From assembly GCF_003991875.1 (NCBI RefSeq), contig NZ_CP031423.1, positions 1,426,001-1,490,000 of the forward strand: DNA of 64,000 nucleotides. Reading direction: 5' to 3'. The translations under genes were made by a program, and so were the position numbers. Of the stretch, positions 38,411 through 45,774 are shown in pieces. The notes below the pieces were generated by a model that ran no database searches, had not been told where the DNA came from, and was given only the letters and a program-made list of their open reading frames with translations. The DNA is from Microbacterium lemovicicum. Its GTDB lineage: Bacteria; Actinomycetota; Actinomycetes; Actinomycetales; Microbacteriaceae. Position 1 is the stretch's first letter, and the number at the start of each line of letters is the position of its first letter.

Positions 38411-38967
38411 GACTCGATCGTCACCTCCTCGGCGCCGTCGACTTCGGCGACGCGGACGTTGACCCGCTCGTCGCGGGAGCTCGGGAGGTTCTTGCCCACG
38501 AAGTCGGGACGGATCGGCAGCTCGCGGTGTCCGCGGTCGACGAGGATCGCGAGGCGCACCGCCGCCGGGCGGCCGATGTCCTGCAGGGCATCGAGGGCGG
38601 AGCGGATGCTGCGGCCCGAGAACAGCACATCGTCCACCAGCACGACGGTTCGCCCGTCGATGCCGCCCGGCGGGATCTGGGTCGGCCGCGGTGTGCGGGT
38701 GGGCTGTCGATGCAGGTCGTCGCGGTACATCGTCACGTCCAGCGCCCCGGTGGGCACGGGCGTGCCGGAGAACTGCGACAGCAGAGCCCCGATCCGTTCG
38801 GCCAGCGTGACGCCGCGCGTGGGGATGCCCAGGATGACGAGGCCGTCGGGGCCGCGGTTGGACTCGAGGATCTCGTGCGAGATCCGAGTCAGGGCCCGGG
38901 TGATGTCGGCGCCGGTCATGACGACGCGGGCGGCCCCGACATCGGGGACCGCAGAGGGCGTGCTCAT
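38407..38967 (-). CDS. pyrR: Pyrimidine operon regulator PyrR
   Basis: 186-residue phosphoribosyltransferase-fold protein that binds pyr mRNA when UMP or UTP is high and also has uracil phosphoribosyltransferase activity. The PRPP motif is [27 protein letters not shown] at ATG 38967 was chosen, as GGGAG lies about seven bases upstream. Eight further residues are possible from an upstream ATG. A PyrR-type RNA hairpin lies just before the ribosome binding site. Confidence 0.96.
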   Translation of the reverse strand: MSTPSAVPDVGAARVVMTGADITRALTRISHEILESNRGPDGLVILGIPTRGVTLAERIGALLSQFSGTPVPTGALDVTMYRDDLHRQPTRTPRPTQIPPGGIDGRTVVLVDDVLFSGRSIRSALDALQDIGRPAAVRLAILVDRGHRELPIRPDFVGKNLPSSRDERVNVRVAEVDGAEEVTIES

Positions 38968-38980
38968 CCGCCGCTCCCTT

Positions 38981-39000
38981 CTCCGCCTCACGGGACGGTG
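38981..39000 (-). promoter_or_regulatory. PyrR-binding RNA hairpin before pyrR
   Basis: In the mRNA, CCG-UCCCGUGAGG-CGG (38998 down to 38983) forms a short stem whose loop matches the known PyrR consensus UCCNGNGAGGY. It ends about four bases before the AAGGGAG ribosome binding site of pyrR. PyrR bound here should block translation of the operon's first gene, as shown for Mycobacterium smegmatis. Confidence 0.72.
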
Positions 39001-39098
39001 TTAAAGGTTGCTGTGGTGCTCGGTCCAGCCTACCGGAGCCGGAGGCCGCGGCATCCGCGTCGCCTCGGACGGATGCTGCGGCGACGCTGATGCGCGGA

Positions 39099-40676
39099 TC
39101 AGGCGGCGGGTGCCTCGAGCGGCTCGTCGGCGCGCGCCGATTCGACGCGGCTGGAGCGCATCGGGTGACCGGTGGTGGTCAGGCAGCGGCCGGTCGCGAG
39201 GTCCCACTTCCAGTCGTGGAGGCTGCACGTGAGCACGCCGTCCTCGATCTTCCCGGTCTTGGTGAGGTCGGCGCGCAGGTGCGGGCAGCGGCGCTGGATG
39301 ACCCAGTCCTCCAGCTGCACGTCCTCGGTCTGGTCGGACTGCTCGGCGTACCAGTTCTCGACGTACTCGATGCGGTCGCGCGAGAGGCACTTGAGGAAGG
39401 TCGTGAGGAACTCGTTGAACTTGCCGCTGCGACCGACCTCGAACTGCATCGACAGGAAGATCGAGTTCGACCAGTCGATCTCGTGGTCGCGGATGTTCGT
39501 CGAGACCAGATCGGCGGGGATGGTGTACCAGTAGATGCACTCCTCCCCCTCGAACGCCCGCACCTTGGCCTTCGGGAAGTCCACGACCATGTCGAGCTCG
39601 CCGATACGGAAGCGCACCGCGCCGCCGACGCCGTTGCGGATGGTGCGCGCGCGGCGCAGCAGCGGCTCCCACCACTCCTTGATCGCCGCGAGCATCTCCT
39701 CTGGCGCCAGCACGTCGGCGCGCGAGGCCTCCTCGGCGGCGATGGCGTCCTGACGGCTGTCGCGCTGCTCGGCCAGGTAGGTCCACTTGTCGCCGAAGAC
39801 GTGCTCGATCTCGGCGTCGGTGTAGAGCGTCTGGGTGACCGTGACGTCCTGGTGGTCGACGTCGACCTGGGTCCCGGGGAGGAACAGGTAGCCCTTCTGA
39901 TCGGGGCGCTGCTCGGCCATGTGCGCGAGGAACTCGCGCTGGTCGGTGAAGATCGAGTCGTTCTCGAGGCCCGTGCCGTTGTAGCGGAAGAGCTCCTCGC
40001 GCAGGAACATCGGCGGCCCCGCCATCGGGAACACGTGCTCCGCGTCGACCTTCTCGATGTAGTACATCGCACGCTTGTTCTGGGCCTCGCGCTTGAGGCG
40101 GGCGAAGTTCTGCTTCGAGTCCTGCGGCAGGTCGTAGACCATCGGCCACCAGATCGCGCCCGACACCTGCGTGAAGTACGCATCGGGCTTCGAGAACGCC
40201 ATCAGCGCCTCGAGGTCGAGCGGGTGCGAGTCGTTCTGGTTCAGCACGCTGGCCGTGCCGTCGTCCACGCTCAGCGAGGAGTCGCCGATGGGTCCGTCGC
40301 TGGGCGCGCGCAGGGGCGTCACCATAAGTGTCAGATCGCCGAACTCCAGGGGCACGCCGGCCTGCGTGGCGATGATGTTCTCATAGCCGAGCGCCCGCAG
40401 GTCGGACTCGAGGTCGTCGGTCGGGTACTCCGGCAGCAGCACCCGAATGTCCTTGCGGACGTACCGCTCCAGCAGTGCCGGATCGAAGTGGTCGCGGTGC
40501 CGGTGGGAGATGTAGAGGAAGTCGGCGGCGCCGAAGCGCTCCCAGTCGAGCGCGCGGTTGTCGGGGAACGGGAACCACGATCCGAAGAAGCTCGGACCGA
40601 TGACGGGGTCGCAGAGGATGCTGCCGCCGGTCGTCTCGATGAACATCCCGGCATGGCCGAGCCCTGTGATCCGCAT
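39099..40676 (-). CDS. Metallo-beta-lactamase fold / Rieske [2Fe-2S] fusion protein
   Basis: 525 residues in three parts. Residues 1-220 are an UlaG-like metallo-beta-lactamase fold ([18 protein letters not shown], then HRHRDHFD). A middle part of about 190 residues is not identified ([20 protein letters not shown]). The C-terminal part has a Rieske cluster site, CPHLRAD and [12 protein letters not shown] and Rieske parts also occur together, in other order, in CMP-N-acetylneuraminate hydroxylase, so an oxygenase or hydrolase role is possible but unproven. AAGGAG precedes ATG 40676. It follows the LuxR regulator gene after a hairpin. Confidence 0.8.
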   Translation of the reverse strand: MRITGLGHAGMFIETTGGSILCDPVIGPSFFGSWFPFPDNRALDWERFGAADFLYISHRHRDHFDPALLERYVRKDIRVLLPEYPTDDLESDLRALGYENIIATQAGVPLEFGDLTLMVTPLRAPSDGPIGDSSLSVDDGTASVLNQNDSHPLDLEALMAFSKPDAYFTQVSGAIWWPMVYDLPQDSKQNFARLKREAQNKRAMYYIEKVDAEHVFPMAGPPMFLREELFRYNGTGLENDSIFTDQREFLAHMAEQRPDQKGYLFLPGTQVDVDHQDVTVTQTLYTDAEIEHVFGDKWTYLAEQRDSRQDAIAAEEASRADVLAPEEMLAAIKEWWEPLLRRARTIRNGVGGAVRFRIGELDMVVDFPKAKVRAFEGEECIYWYTIPADLVSTNIRDHEIDWSNSIFLSMQFEVGRSGKFNEFLTTFLKCLSRDRIEYVENWYAEQSDQTEDVQLEDWVIQRRCPHLRADLTKTGKIEDGVLTCSLHDWKWDLATGRCLTTTGHPMRSSRVESARADEPLEAPAA

Positions 40677-40720
40677 GCGTTCTCCTTCCCGATCGAGTCT
40701 ACGCGCCGCGTCTGCGGCGG

Positions 40721-40763
40721 CCCTGAGCCGCACCCGTGCGGGCGGGGGTCGCTGGGCTCAGGG
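40721..40763 (-). terminator. Hairpin at the end of the LuxR regulator gene
   Basis: CCCTGAGCC (40721-40729) and GGCTCAGGG (40755-40763) form a 9-bp stem. The regulator's stop codon is in the upstream arm. Inner G/C-rich pairing extends it. Confidence 0.6.
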
Positions 40764-41423
40764 ACCGCCCATCCAGTGGTCGATGCGGTGGGTGTCGGGC
40801 GCGAACCCGTGCTGCGTGCCGTAGAGCACGGCCTGCGTCCGGCTGCCGGCGCCGATCTTGCGGTAGACGGAGCGGATGTAGGACTTGACGGTGTTGGGGC
40901 TCAGGTAGGTGAGCGTGGCGACCTCGGCGTTGCTCTTCCCCTGGGTGATGAGGGCGAGGATCTCCGACTCGCGGTCGGTGATGCCCTCGCGCTTCCCGGG
41001 CCAGTCCAGCCCCGGAGCGCTCGGCGCCCGCCGCTCCTGGGGGGTGAAGACGACATCCCCCGCATGCACCGCCTCGATCGCCTCGACGAGCTCGCGGGCG
41101 CTGAGGGTCTTGGAGAGGTAGCCGTGCACGCCGAGATCCCGGGCCGTCTCCACGAGCTGCGGCGCGAAGTTCCAGGTGTAGACGACCACGCGTCGCGCGC
41201 GCGGGTTCTTCACCAGCGCGGCGATCTCGACGTGGTCGGACTCGGGCTGCGCGAACGAGTCGTAGAGCACGACGTCGACCTCGTCGCTCATCTCCGCATT
41301 GGCGTCGATCTCCGCCACGATGACGCGGTCCCGGTACTCGTCGAACATGTGGGCGAGGCCCTTGAGCACCACGTCGTAATCGTCGACCAGACATACGGTG
41401 ATGGGGCGCTCGTTTGCGGGCAT
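40758..41423 (-). CDS. NarL/LuxR-family response regulator
   Basis: 221 residues. The receiver (about 8-125) has the acidic pair in LVDDYD, the likely phospho-acceptor Asp in VVLYDSFAQ and the lysine in YLSKTLS. The C-terminal helix-turn-helix is LuxR type (ITDRESEILALITQGKSNAE, then LSPNTVKSYIRSVYRKIG). No sensor kinase gene is adjacent. It is divergent from a YeaQ-like gene, and the gap between them holds two palindromes, one touching its own -10 region, so it may be autoregulated. Confidence 0.92.
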   Translation of the reverse strand: MPANERPITVCLVDDYDVVLKGLAHMFDEYRDRVIVAEIDANAEMSDEVDVVLYDSFAQPESDHVEIAALVKNPRARRVVVYTWNFAPQLVETARDLGVHGYLSKTLSARELVEAIEAVHAGDVVFTPQERRAPSAPGLDWPGKREGITDRESEILALITQGKSNAEVATLTYLSPNTVKSYIRSVYRKIGAGSRTQAVLYGTQHGFAPDTHRIDHWMGGP

Positions 41424-41434
41424 GATTCAGCTTT

Positions 41435-41472
41435 ACACCCCCAGGGGTGTGACGCCACACCCGCAGGGGTGG
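41435..41472. promoter_or_regulatory. Tandem palindromic operator between LuxR regulator and YeaQ-like gene
   Basis: Two 16-bp sites, ACACCCCCAGGGGTGT (41435-41450) and ACACCCGCAGGGGTGG (41457-41472), start 22 bp apart, about two helical turns. The first abuts TAAAGC, a possible -10 box six bases before the regulator's ATG. Binding of the LuxR-type regulator is inferred from position. Confidence 0.6.
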
Positions 41473-41550
41473 TTGTCTGGGGTCACTGCCCGTCGCAGCG
41501 CCCATCATCGGGCACCCCCATCCGGCGGGCGCACACCATAGGAGGACACC

Positions 41551-41832
41551 ATGCTCGGTCTCATCATCAGTCTCATCGTCGTCGGTCTGATCGCCGGCTT
41601 CATCGCTCGTGCTGTCATCCCCGGCAAGCAGAGCATGAGCATCCTCATGACGATCGTCCTGGGGATCGTCGGCTCGTTCGTCGGCGGATTCCTCGGCTTC
41701 CTGATCTTCCAGCGCGACGCCGCCGAGGGCTTCTTCCAGCCCGCCGGCATCGTCGGCTCCATCATCGGCGCGATCGTCGTCCTCGGCATCTACGTGGCCG
41801 TGAACCGTCGTCGCGGAGTCGGACGCTCCTGA
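41551..41832 (+). CDS. GlsB/YeaQ/YmgE family stress membrane protein
   Basis: 93-residue protein with three hydrophobic segments (about 2-22, 29-49, 66-84) separated by short charged turns (PGKQSM, QRDAAEG), typical of the transglycosylase-associated YeaQ family, which is induced by stress in many bacteria. AGGAGG at 41540-41545 gives a strong start. Two hairpins follow. It is divergent from the LuxR regulator. Confidence 0.9.
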   Translation: MLGLIISLIVVGLIAGFIARAVIPGKQSMSILMTIVLGIVGSFVGGFLGFLIFQRDAAEGFFQPAGIVGSIIGAIVVLGIYVAVNRRRGVGRS

Positions 41833-41843
41833 TCACCTGCTGA

Positions 41844-41866
41844 CGGGCGGGGTCATGCCCCGCCCG
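41844..41866 (+). terminator. Terminator of the YeaQ-like gene
   Basis: CGGGCGGGG (41844-41852) pairs with CCCCGCCCG (41858-41866) around a 5-base loop, 12 bases after the stop codon. Confidence 0.7.
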
Positions 41867-41883
41867 CGACAGCGGGACGGAAA

Positions 41884-41925
41884 GACGAAGGGCCGGCGGG
41901 GCATCCACCCCTCCGGCCCTTCGTC
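41884..41925. terminator. Bidirectional terminator between YeaQ-like gene and nusB
   Basis: Perfect 13-bp arms GACGAAGGGCCGG and complement (41913-41925), with further G/C pairing in the loop. It lies nine bases past the nusB stop on the minus strand. Confidence 0.85.
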
Positions 41926-41934
41926 GTGCCGCTT

Positions 41935-42342
41935 CTAGGAGCGGGCCACGCGTGCGAGCACGCCGTGCACGAACGATCCGGAGTCGTCGGTGCTGAACTC
42001 CTTGGCGAGCTCGACGGCCTCGTCGATCGCGACGCCGGCGGGCACCTCGTCGTTGTAGAGCAGCTCCCACACGCCGATGCGCAGCAGGGCGCGGTCGACG
42101 GCGGGCATGCGCGCGAGCGACCAGTCCTTCGCGAACGTGGTGATCTGCTCGTCGATGGCGTCGCGGTTGTCGATGACGCCGTCGACGATCTCACGCGCGT
42201 ACAGCCAGGAGGCCTCGCGGGCGGGCTCGCTGGCGGCGCGCTTGGCCTCGGCGGCCAGGATCGTCCGGGGCTCGTCGCCGCGGACGTCGGCCTGGAACAG
42301 GATGTCGAGCGCGCGTTTGCGCGCCTTCGTGCGGGCGCTCAT
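41935..42342 (-). CDS. nusB: Transcription antitermination factor NusB
   Basis: 135-residue all-helical RNA-binding protein that with NusE (S10) binds boxA in rRNA operons. It starts with the basic helix of the family (TKARKRALDILFQADV), followed by DRALLRIGVWELL and GVAIDEAVELAKEFS. It is ten bases after efp. In relatives pyrR usually follows nusB. Here three other genes and a terminator come between. Confidence 0.95.
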   Translation of the reverse strand: MSARTKARKRALDILFQADVRGDEPRTILAAEAKRAASEPAREASWLYAREIVDGVIDNRDAIDEQITTFAKDWSLARMPAVDRALLRIGVWELLYNDEVPAGVAIDEAVELAKEFSTDDSGSFVHGVLARVARS

Positions 42343-42352
42343 CGGGGGCGCG

Positions 42353-42913
42353 TCAGTTGACGCGGCCGAGGTAGTCGCCCGTGCGGGTGTCGACCTTCAC
42401 GCGGGTGCCCGTCTCGAGGAACAGCGGCACCTGGATCTCGTAGCCGGTCTCGACCGTCGCGGGCTTCGTGCCCGCCGACGAGCGGTCGCCCTGCAGTCCG
42501 GGCTCGGTGTAGGTGATCTCCAGGACGACGGATGCCGGGAGCTCGACGTACAGCGGGTTGTCGTTGTTCAGCGCGATCTGCACCTGCTGGTTCTCGAGCA
42601 TGAAGTTCTTCGCGTCGCCGACGACGGCCGCGGGGACCTGGAGCTGGTCGTAGTCCGCGACGTCCATGAAGACGAACGAGTCGCCGTCGTTGTAGAGGTA
42701 GGTGAAGTCGCGGCGGTCGACGTTCTCGATGTCGATCTTCGCTCCGGCGTTGTACGTGCGGTCGACGACCTTGCCGGACACGACGTTCTTCAGCTTGGTG
42801 CGCACGAAGGCGCCGCCCTTGCCGGGCTTGACGTGCTGGAACTCGATGACGTTCCAGAGCTGACCGTCGATGCTGAGGACGACGCCGTTCTTGATGTCTG
42901 CGGTCGATGCCAT
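42353..42913 (-). CDS. efp: Translation elongation factor P
   Basis: 186-residue factor that rescues ribosomes stalled at polyproline. Domain I carries [17 protein letters not shown], with the loop lysine that is modified in other species. The C-terminal signature ([20 protein letters not shown]) is intact. No strong ribosome binding site precedes ATG 42913. A TAGGAT at 42970-42965 on the minus strand could be its own promoter. Confidence 0.97.
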   Translation of the reverse strand: MASTADIKNGVVLSIDGQLWNVIEFQHVKPGKGGAFVRTKLKNVVSGKVVDRTYNAGAKIDIENVDRRDFTYLYNDGDSFVFMDVADYDQLQVPAAVVGDAKNFMLENQQVQIALNNDNPLYVELPASVVLEITYTEPGLQGDRSSAGTKPATVETGYEIQVPLFLETGTRVKVDTRTGDYLGRVN

Positions 42914-42985
42914 GGGGGTGGGAAATCCGTTCGTGAGGGTTCGCCCGGTGAGGGCCGACCCTTCATCCTAAACGCGGCGGCGTGT

Positions 42986-43444
42986 TCAGCCGTCGGCGCG
43001 ACCGGTGATGACCTGCAGCAGGCGCCTCGTGGCGGTCGCGTAGCCGGCGACGCCCTCGCCGATGACGTGCACCATGGCGACATCGGCGACGTAGGAGAAG
43101 TGCCGGAACTCCTCGCGCGCGCGCACGTCGGAGATGTGCACCTCGGCGACGGGCAGGGCGACGCCGCTGAGCGCGTCGCGCAGCACGACCGAGGTGTGGG
43201 TGAGCCCGCCGGGGTTGATCACGATGCCGGCGCAGTCGGTGCGGGCGCCGTGGATGGCGTCGATGAGCACGCCCTCGTGGTTGCTCTGCACGGCCCGCAC
43301 GTCGAAGCCGGCCTCCGCCGCGGTGGCGCGGGTCAGCGACTCGACATCGGCGAGCGTCTGCGTGCCGTAGACCTCGGGCTCGCGGGTGCCGAGCAGGTTG
43401 AGGTTCGGCCCGTTGACGAGCAGGAGCCGACGCGGCGCGGTCAC
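42986..43444 (-). CDS. aroQ: Type II 3-dehydroquinate dehydratase
   Basis: 152-residue dodecameric enzyme of the shikimate pathway. [17 protein letters not shown] carries the catalytic Tyr, with [22 protein letters not shown] and [15 protein letters not shown] following. It starts with GTG overlapping the fdhD stop as GTGA, so in this genome it is coupled to a molybdoenzyme maturation gene, not to aroB. Confidence 0.96.
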   Translation of the reverse strand: MTAPRRLLLVNGPNLNLLGTREPEVYGTQTLADVESLTRATAAEAGFDVRAVQSNHEGVLIDAIHGARTDCAGIVINPGGLTHTSVVLRDALSGVALPVAEVHISDVRAREEFRHFSYVADVAMVHVIGEGVAGYATATRRLLQVITGRADG

Positions 43445-44301
43445 GCGCTCACCTGCGCCTCGTGCACGGTGTCGAGGATGCGGTCGGCCCGCGCGTAGAT
43501 GTTCATCGTGTCGCCGCGGAGGAAGCCCACGAGGGTGATGCCCTGCTCCCCCGCCAGCTCGACGGCGAGCGACGACGGCGCCGACACGGCCGCCAGGAGC
43601 GGGATGCCGGCCATCGCCGCCTTCTGGACGAGTTCGAAGCTCGCGCGACCCGACACCTGAAGGGCGACGCCGCGCAGCGGCAGGCGGTCGTGCTGAGCCG
43701 CCCATCCGACGACCTTGTCGACGGCGTTGTGGCGCCCCACGTCCTCGCGCAGCACGAGCAGCTCGCCGGTGAGCATGTCGAAGAGCGCCGCGGCGTGGAG
43801 GCCGCCGGTCTTGTCGAAGACGGCCTGCTCGGCTCTGAGCCGGTCGGGGTAGGCGGCCAGCGCGGCGGCCTCGACCTGCACGTCGTCGGTGCTCGCGTCG
43901 TGCACCGACACGGTGCGCACCGCCTCGATCGAGGCCTTGCCGCACACGCCGCACGAGCTCGTCGTGTAGAAGTTGCGGGCGACCTCGGGGGCCGGCGGGG
44001 CGACGCCCGGGGCGAGCGTGACGTCGAGCACGTTGTAGGTGTTCTCCGCCCCGCCGGTGCCGGGACCGCCGCAGTGGATGGCGCCGAGAAGGTCGCCGCC
44101 CGCGGAGATGACGCCCTCCGACACGAGGAAGCCCGCCGCGAGCTCGACGTCGTGGCCGGGGGTGCGCATGGTGACGGCGAGGGGTGTGCCGGCGACACGG
44201 ATCTCCAGGGGCTCCTCGACAGCGAGGGTGTCGGCGCGGCGGATGCTGCCCCCGCCCACGCGGAGCTTCACGATGGGTGCTCTCGCGGTGATGCGTCCCA
44301 T
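43441..44301 (-). CDS. fdhD: Formate dehydrogenase sulfurtransferase FdhD
   Basis: 286-residue protein that delivers sulfur from a cysteine desulfurase to the bis-MGD cofactor of formate dehydrogenase-like enzymes. The key cysteines are in [28 protein letters not shown] and [18 protein letters not shown] are conserved. MGRITARAP at ATG 44301 is the family start. It overlaps the stop of a 9-codon upstream frame (TGATG). A longer GTG-initiated form (44349) is possible but less like the family. Confidence 0.92.
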   Translation of the reverse strand: MGRITARAPIVKLRVGGGSIRRADTLAVEEPLEIRVAGTPLAVTMRTPGHDVELAAGFLVSEGVISAGGDLLGAIHCGGPGTGGAENTYNVLDVTLAPGVAPPAPEVARNFYTTSSCGVCGKASIEAVRTVSVHDASTDDVQVEAAALAAYPDRLRAEQAVFDKTGGLHAAALFDMLTGELLVLREDVGRHNAVDKVVGWAAQHDRLPLRGVALQVSGRASFELVQKAAMAGIPLLAAVSAPSSLAVELAGEQGITLVGFLRGDTMNIYARADRILDTVHEAQVSA

Positions 44302-44330
44302 CAGCGGATCCGGTCGGCGGTCGTCGGCAT
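44301..44330 (-). CDS. Nine-codon leader frame coupled to fdhD
   Basis: ATG at 44330 begins MPTTADRIR and ends in TGA whose last base is the A of the fdhD ATG (TGATG). TAGGCT lies exactly six bases before this ATG, so it would be the start of a leaderless mRNA, and fdhD would be translated by reinitiation. Confidence 0.5.
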   Translation of the reverse strand: MPTTADRIR

Positions 44331-44336
44331 GCGACG

Positions 44337-44365
44337 AGCCTAGAGCCACCCCGCGCGCCTGTCGC
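44337..44365 (-). promoter_or_regulatory. Promoter of the fdhD-aroQ transcript
   Basis: On the minus strand, GCGACA (44365-44360), a 17-bp spacer and TAGGCT (44342-44337). It ends just short of the 83-bp repeat array. Confidence 0.55.
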
Positions 44366-44387
44366 CGCCCCCGCCGCGAGCAGCGCG

Positions 44388-44700
44388 GTTCACCTGTCGC
44401 GCGATGCGGCTGGGCGGCGTGCGTTCCCGTGTGGGGCGTCAGGTGGATCGGAGCCGGGTGCCGGTGGTTCGTTCACCTGACGCAAGGTGCGGCTGGGCGG
44501 CGTGCGTTCCCGCGTGCGGCGTCAGGTGGATCGGAGCCGGATGCCGGTGGTTCGTTCTCCTGACGCGAGGTGCGGGTGGGCGGCGCGCGTTCCTGTGTGG
44601 GGTGTCAGGTGGATCGGAGCCGGATGCCGGTGGTCGTTCACCCGTCGCGAGGTGCGGCTGGCGGCGGGCGTTCCCGCAGATCACGTCAGCTGAATGGCGC
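44388..44700. repeat. Array of 83-bp direct repeats with inverted half-sites
   Basis: Nearly four copies with period 83, 83 and 82 bp (CACCTG-type starts at 44391, 44474, 44557, 44639), the last one degenerate. Each holds CACCTGACGC-like and GCGTCAGGTG-like arms about 35 bp apart. In copy 2 the arms (44474-44483 and 44519-44528) are exact complements. The array fills most of the 440-bp gap between divergent fdhD and mobA. The period is not a multiple of three and translation changes frame between copies, so it is not coding. Confidence 0.9.
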
Positions 44701-44742
44701 CGAGGCCGCACCCGCCCCTGCGAGGCGTGTCAGGCTGAGCGG

Positions 44743-45747
44743 ATGACCCAGGGGCTCGGCGATCACACGGCGATCATCCTCGCCGGCGGCGCCGCGCGAC
44801 GGCTCGGCGGGGTCGCGAAGCCGCTGCTCGAGGTGCGCGGACGCTCGCTGCTGCAGCGGGCCGTGGATGCCGCCCGCGGTGCCGGATGCGCCGACGTCGT
44901 GGTGGTCGGACCGCCCGCCTCCGGCGTCTCCGGTGTCCGCACCGTGCGGGAGGACCCCGCCTTCGGCGGGCCGGTCGCCGCCATCGCCGCGGCCCTGCCC
45001 GCGGTCGCGACGGACTGGGTGCTGGTGCTCGCCGCCGATCTCCCCCGCTCCGCCGACGCGGTCGCGCTGCTCGTCGGCGCCACGACCACCGCCGCCGACG
45101 GCACCGCCGCCGACGCGACCGCCACCGCCGGAACCACCGCCGACGGCACCGCCGCCGACGCGACCGCCACCGCCGGAACCACAGCCGACGCGACCGCCAC
45201 CGCCGGAACCACCGCCGACGCGACCGCTGTCGACGGCGCATGCCTCGTCGACGCGGAGGGCCGCCGGCAGCCGCTGCTGGCCCGCTATCGCACGGCGGCT
45301 CTGCGCGCACGGCTGAGCGGCCTCGGAGACCCGACGGGCGCGTCGGTGAGGCAGCTCCTGCAGGGCCTCCGCATCACCGAGATCCGCGACGCCGCGGGCA
45401 TGTCGCGCGATGTCGACACGTGGGAGGATGTCTGGATCGCGCGCCTGGCGCGCGATGACCGCGAAGGAGTCACCATGGCCGCCGCAGACGCTCCGCTTCC
45501 TCCCGAGGCTCTGGATGCCTGGACCGCCGCCCTCGCGGATCGCTTCGGTCTGGCGCCGGAGGACATCCCGATCGCGCTCGTGCTCGATCTCGCGCGGGAC
45601 GTCGCGCACGGCGTCGCGCGCCCGGCCGCGCCCCTGAGTGCCTTCGTGGCCGGTTTCGTCGCGGGCCGCGCGGGCGGTACGCAGGCGGACGTCGAGGAGA
45701 CCGTTGCCGCGGTCGTCGAACTGGCGCGCGGCTGGCGCGTCGACTGA
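44743..45747 (+). CDS. MobA-like nucleotidyltransferase fused to DUF6457
   Basis: 334 residues. Residues 1-245 resemble molybdenum cofactor guanylyltransferase MobA: IILAGGAARRLGGVAKPLLE is the GTP site, LAADLP the metal Asp, and RRQPLLARYR the later motif. MobA adds GMP to molybdopterin to make MGD. Residues 114-162 are an inserted Ala/Thr/Asp repeat. From about residue 250, PLPPEALDAWTAALADRFGL begins the DUF6457 helical domain often fused here in actinobacteria. Context with fdhD and an FdhF-like enzyme supports the role. The start has only a weak GAGCGG upstream. Confidence 0.87.
   Translation: MTQGLGDHTAIILAGGAARRLGGVAKPLLEVRGRSLLQRAVDAARGAGCADVVVVGPPASGVSGVRTVREDPAFGGPVAAIAAALPAVATDWVLVLAADLPRSADAVALLVGATTTAADGTAADATATAGTTADGTAADATATAGTTADATATAGTTADATAVDGACLVDAEGRRQPLLARYRTAALRARLSGLGDPTGASVRQLLQGLRITEIRDAAGMSRDVDTWEDVWIARLARDDREGVTMAAADAPLPPEALDAWTAALADRFGLAPEDIPIALVLDLARDVAHGVARPAAPLSAFVAGFVAGRAGGTQADVEETVAAVVELARGWRVD
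45091..45228 (+). repeat. In-frame minisatellite in the mobA-like gene
   Basis: Units coding ADGTA and ADATATAGTT alternate: two copies of a 45-bp pair, then a 30-bp unit and a partial one. All lengths are multiples of three, so the frame is kept. The insert sits between the metal-binding Asp strand and the RRQPLLARY motif. Confidence 0.85.
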
Positions 45748-45755
45748 ACGAGCGT

Positions 45756-45772
45756 CGCCGGCCGGGCCGGCG
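45756..45772. terminator. Small hairpin between convergent mobA-like and ydeP-like genes
   Basis: CGCCGGC and GCCGGCG around CGG, within the 27-bp gap between the two stop codons. It may end both transcripts. Confidence 0.4.
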
Positions 45773-45774
45773 GA

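Noticed and set aside
44404..44742. Extended N terminus for the mobA-like protein through the 83-bp repeats
   Set aside because: The repeat period is not divisible by three, so each copy is read in another frame, and the peptide has no family match. ATG 44743 begins the MobA domain.
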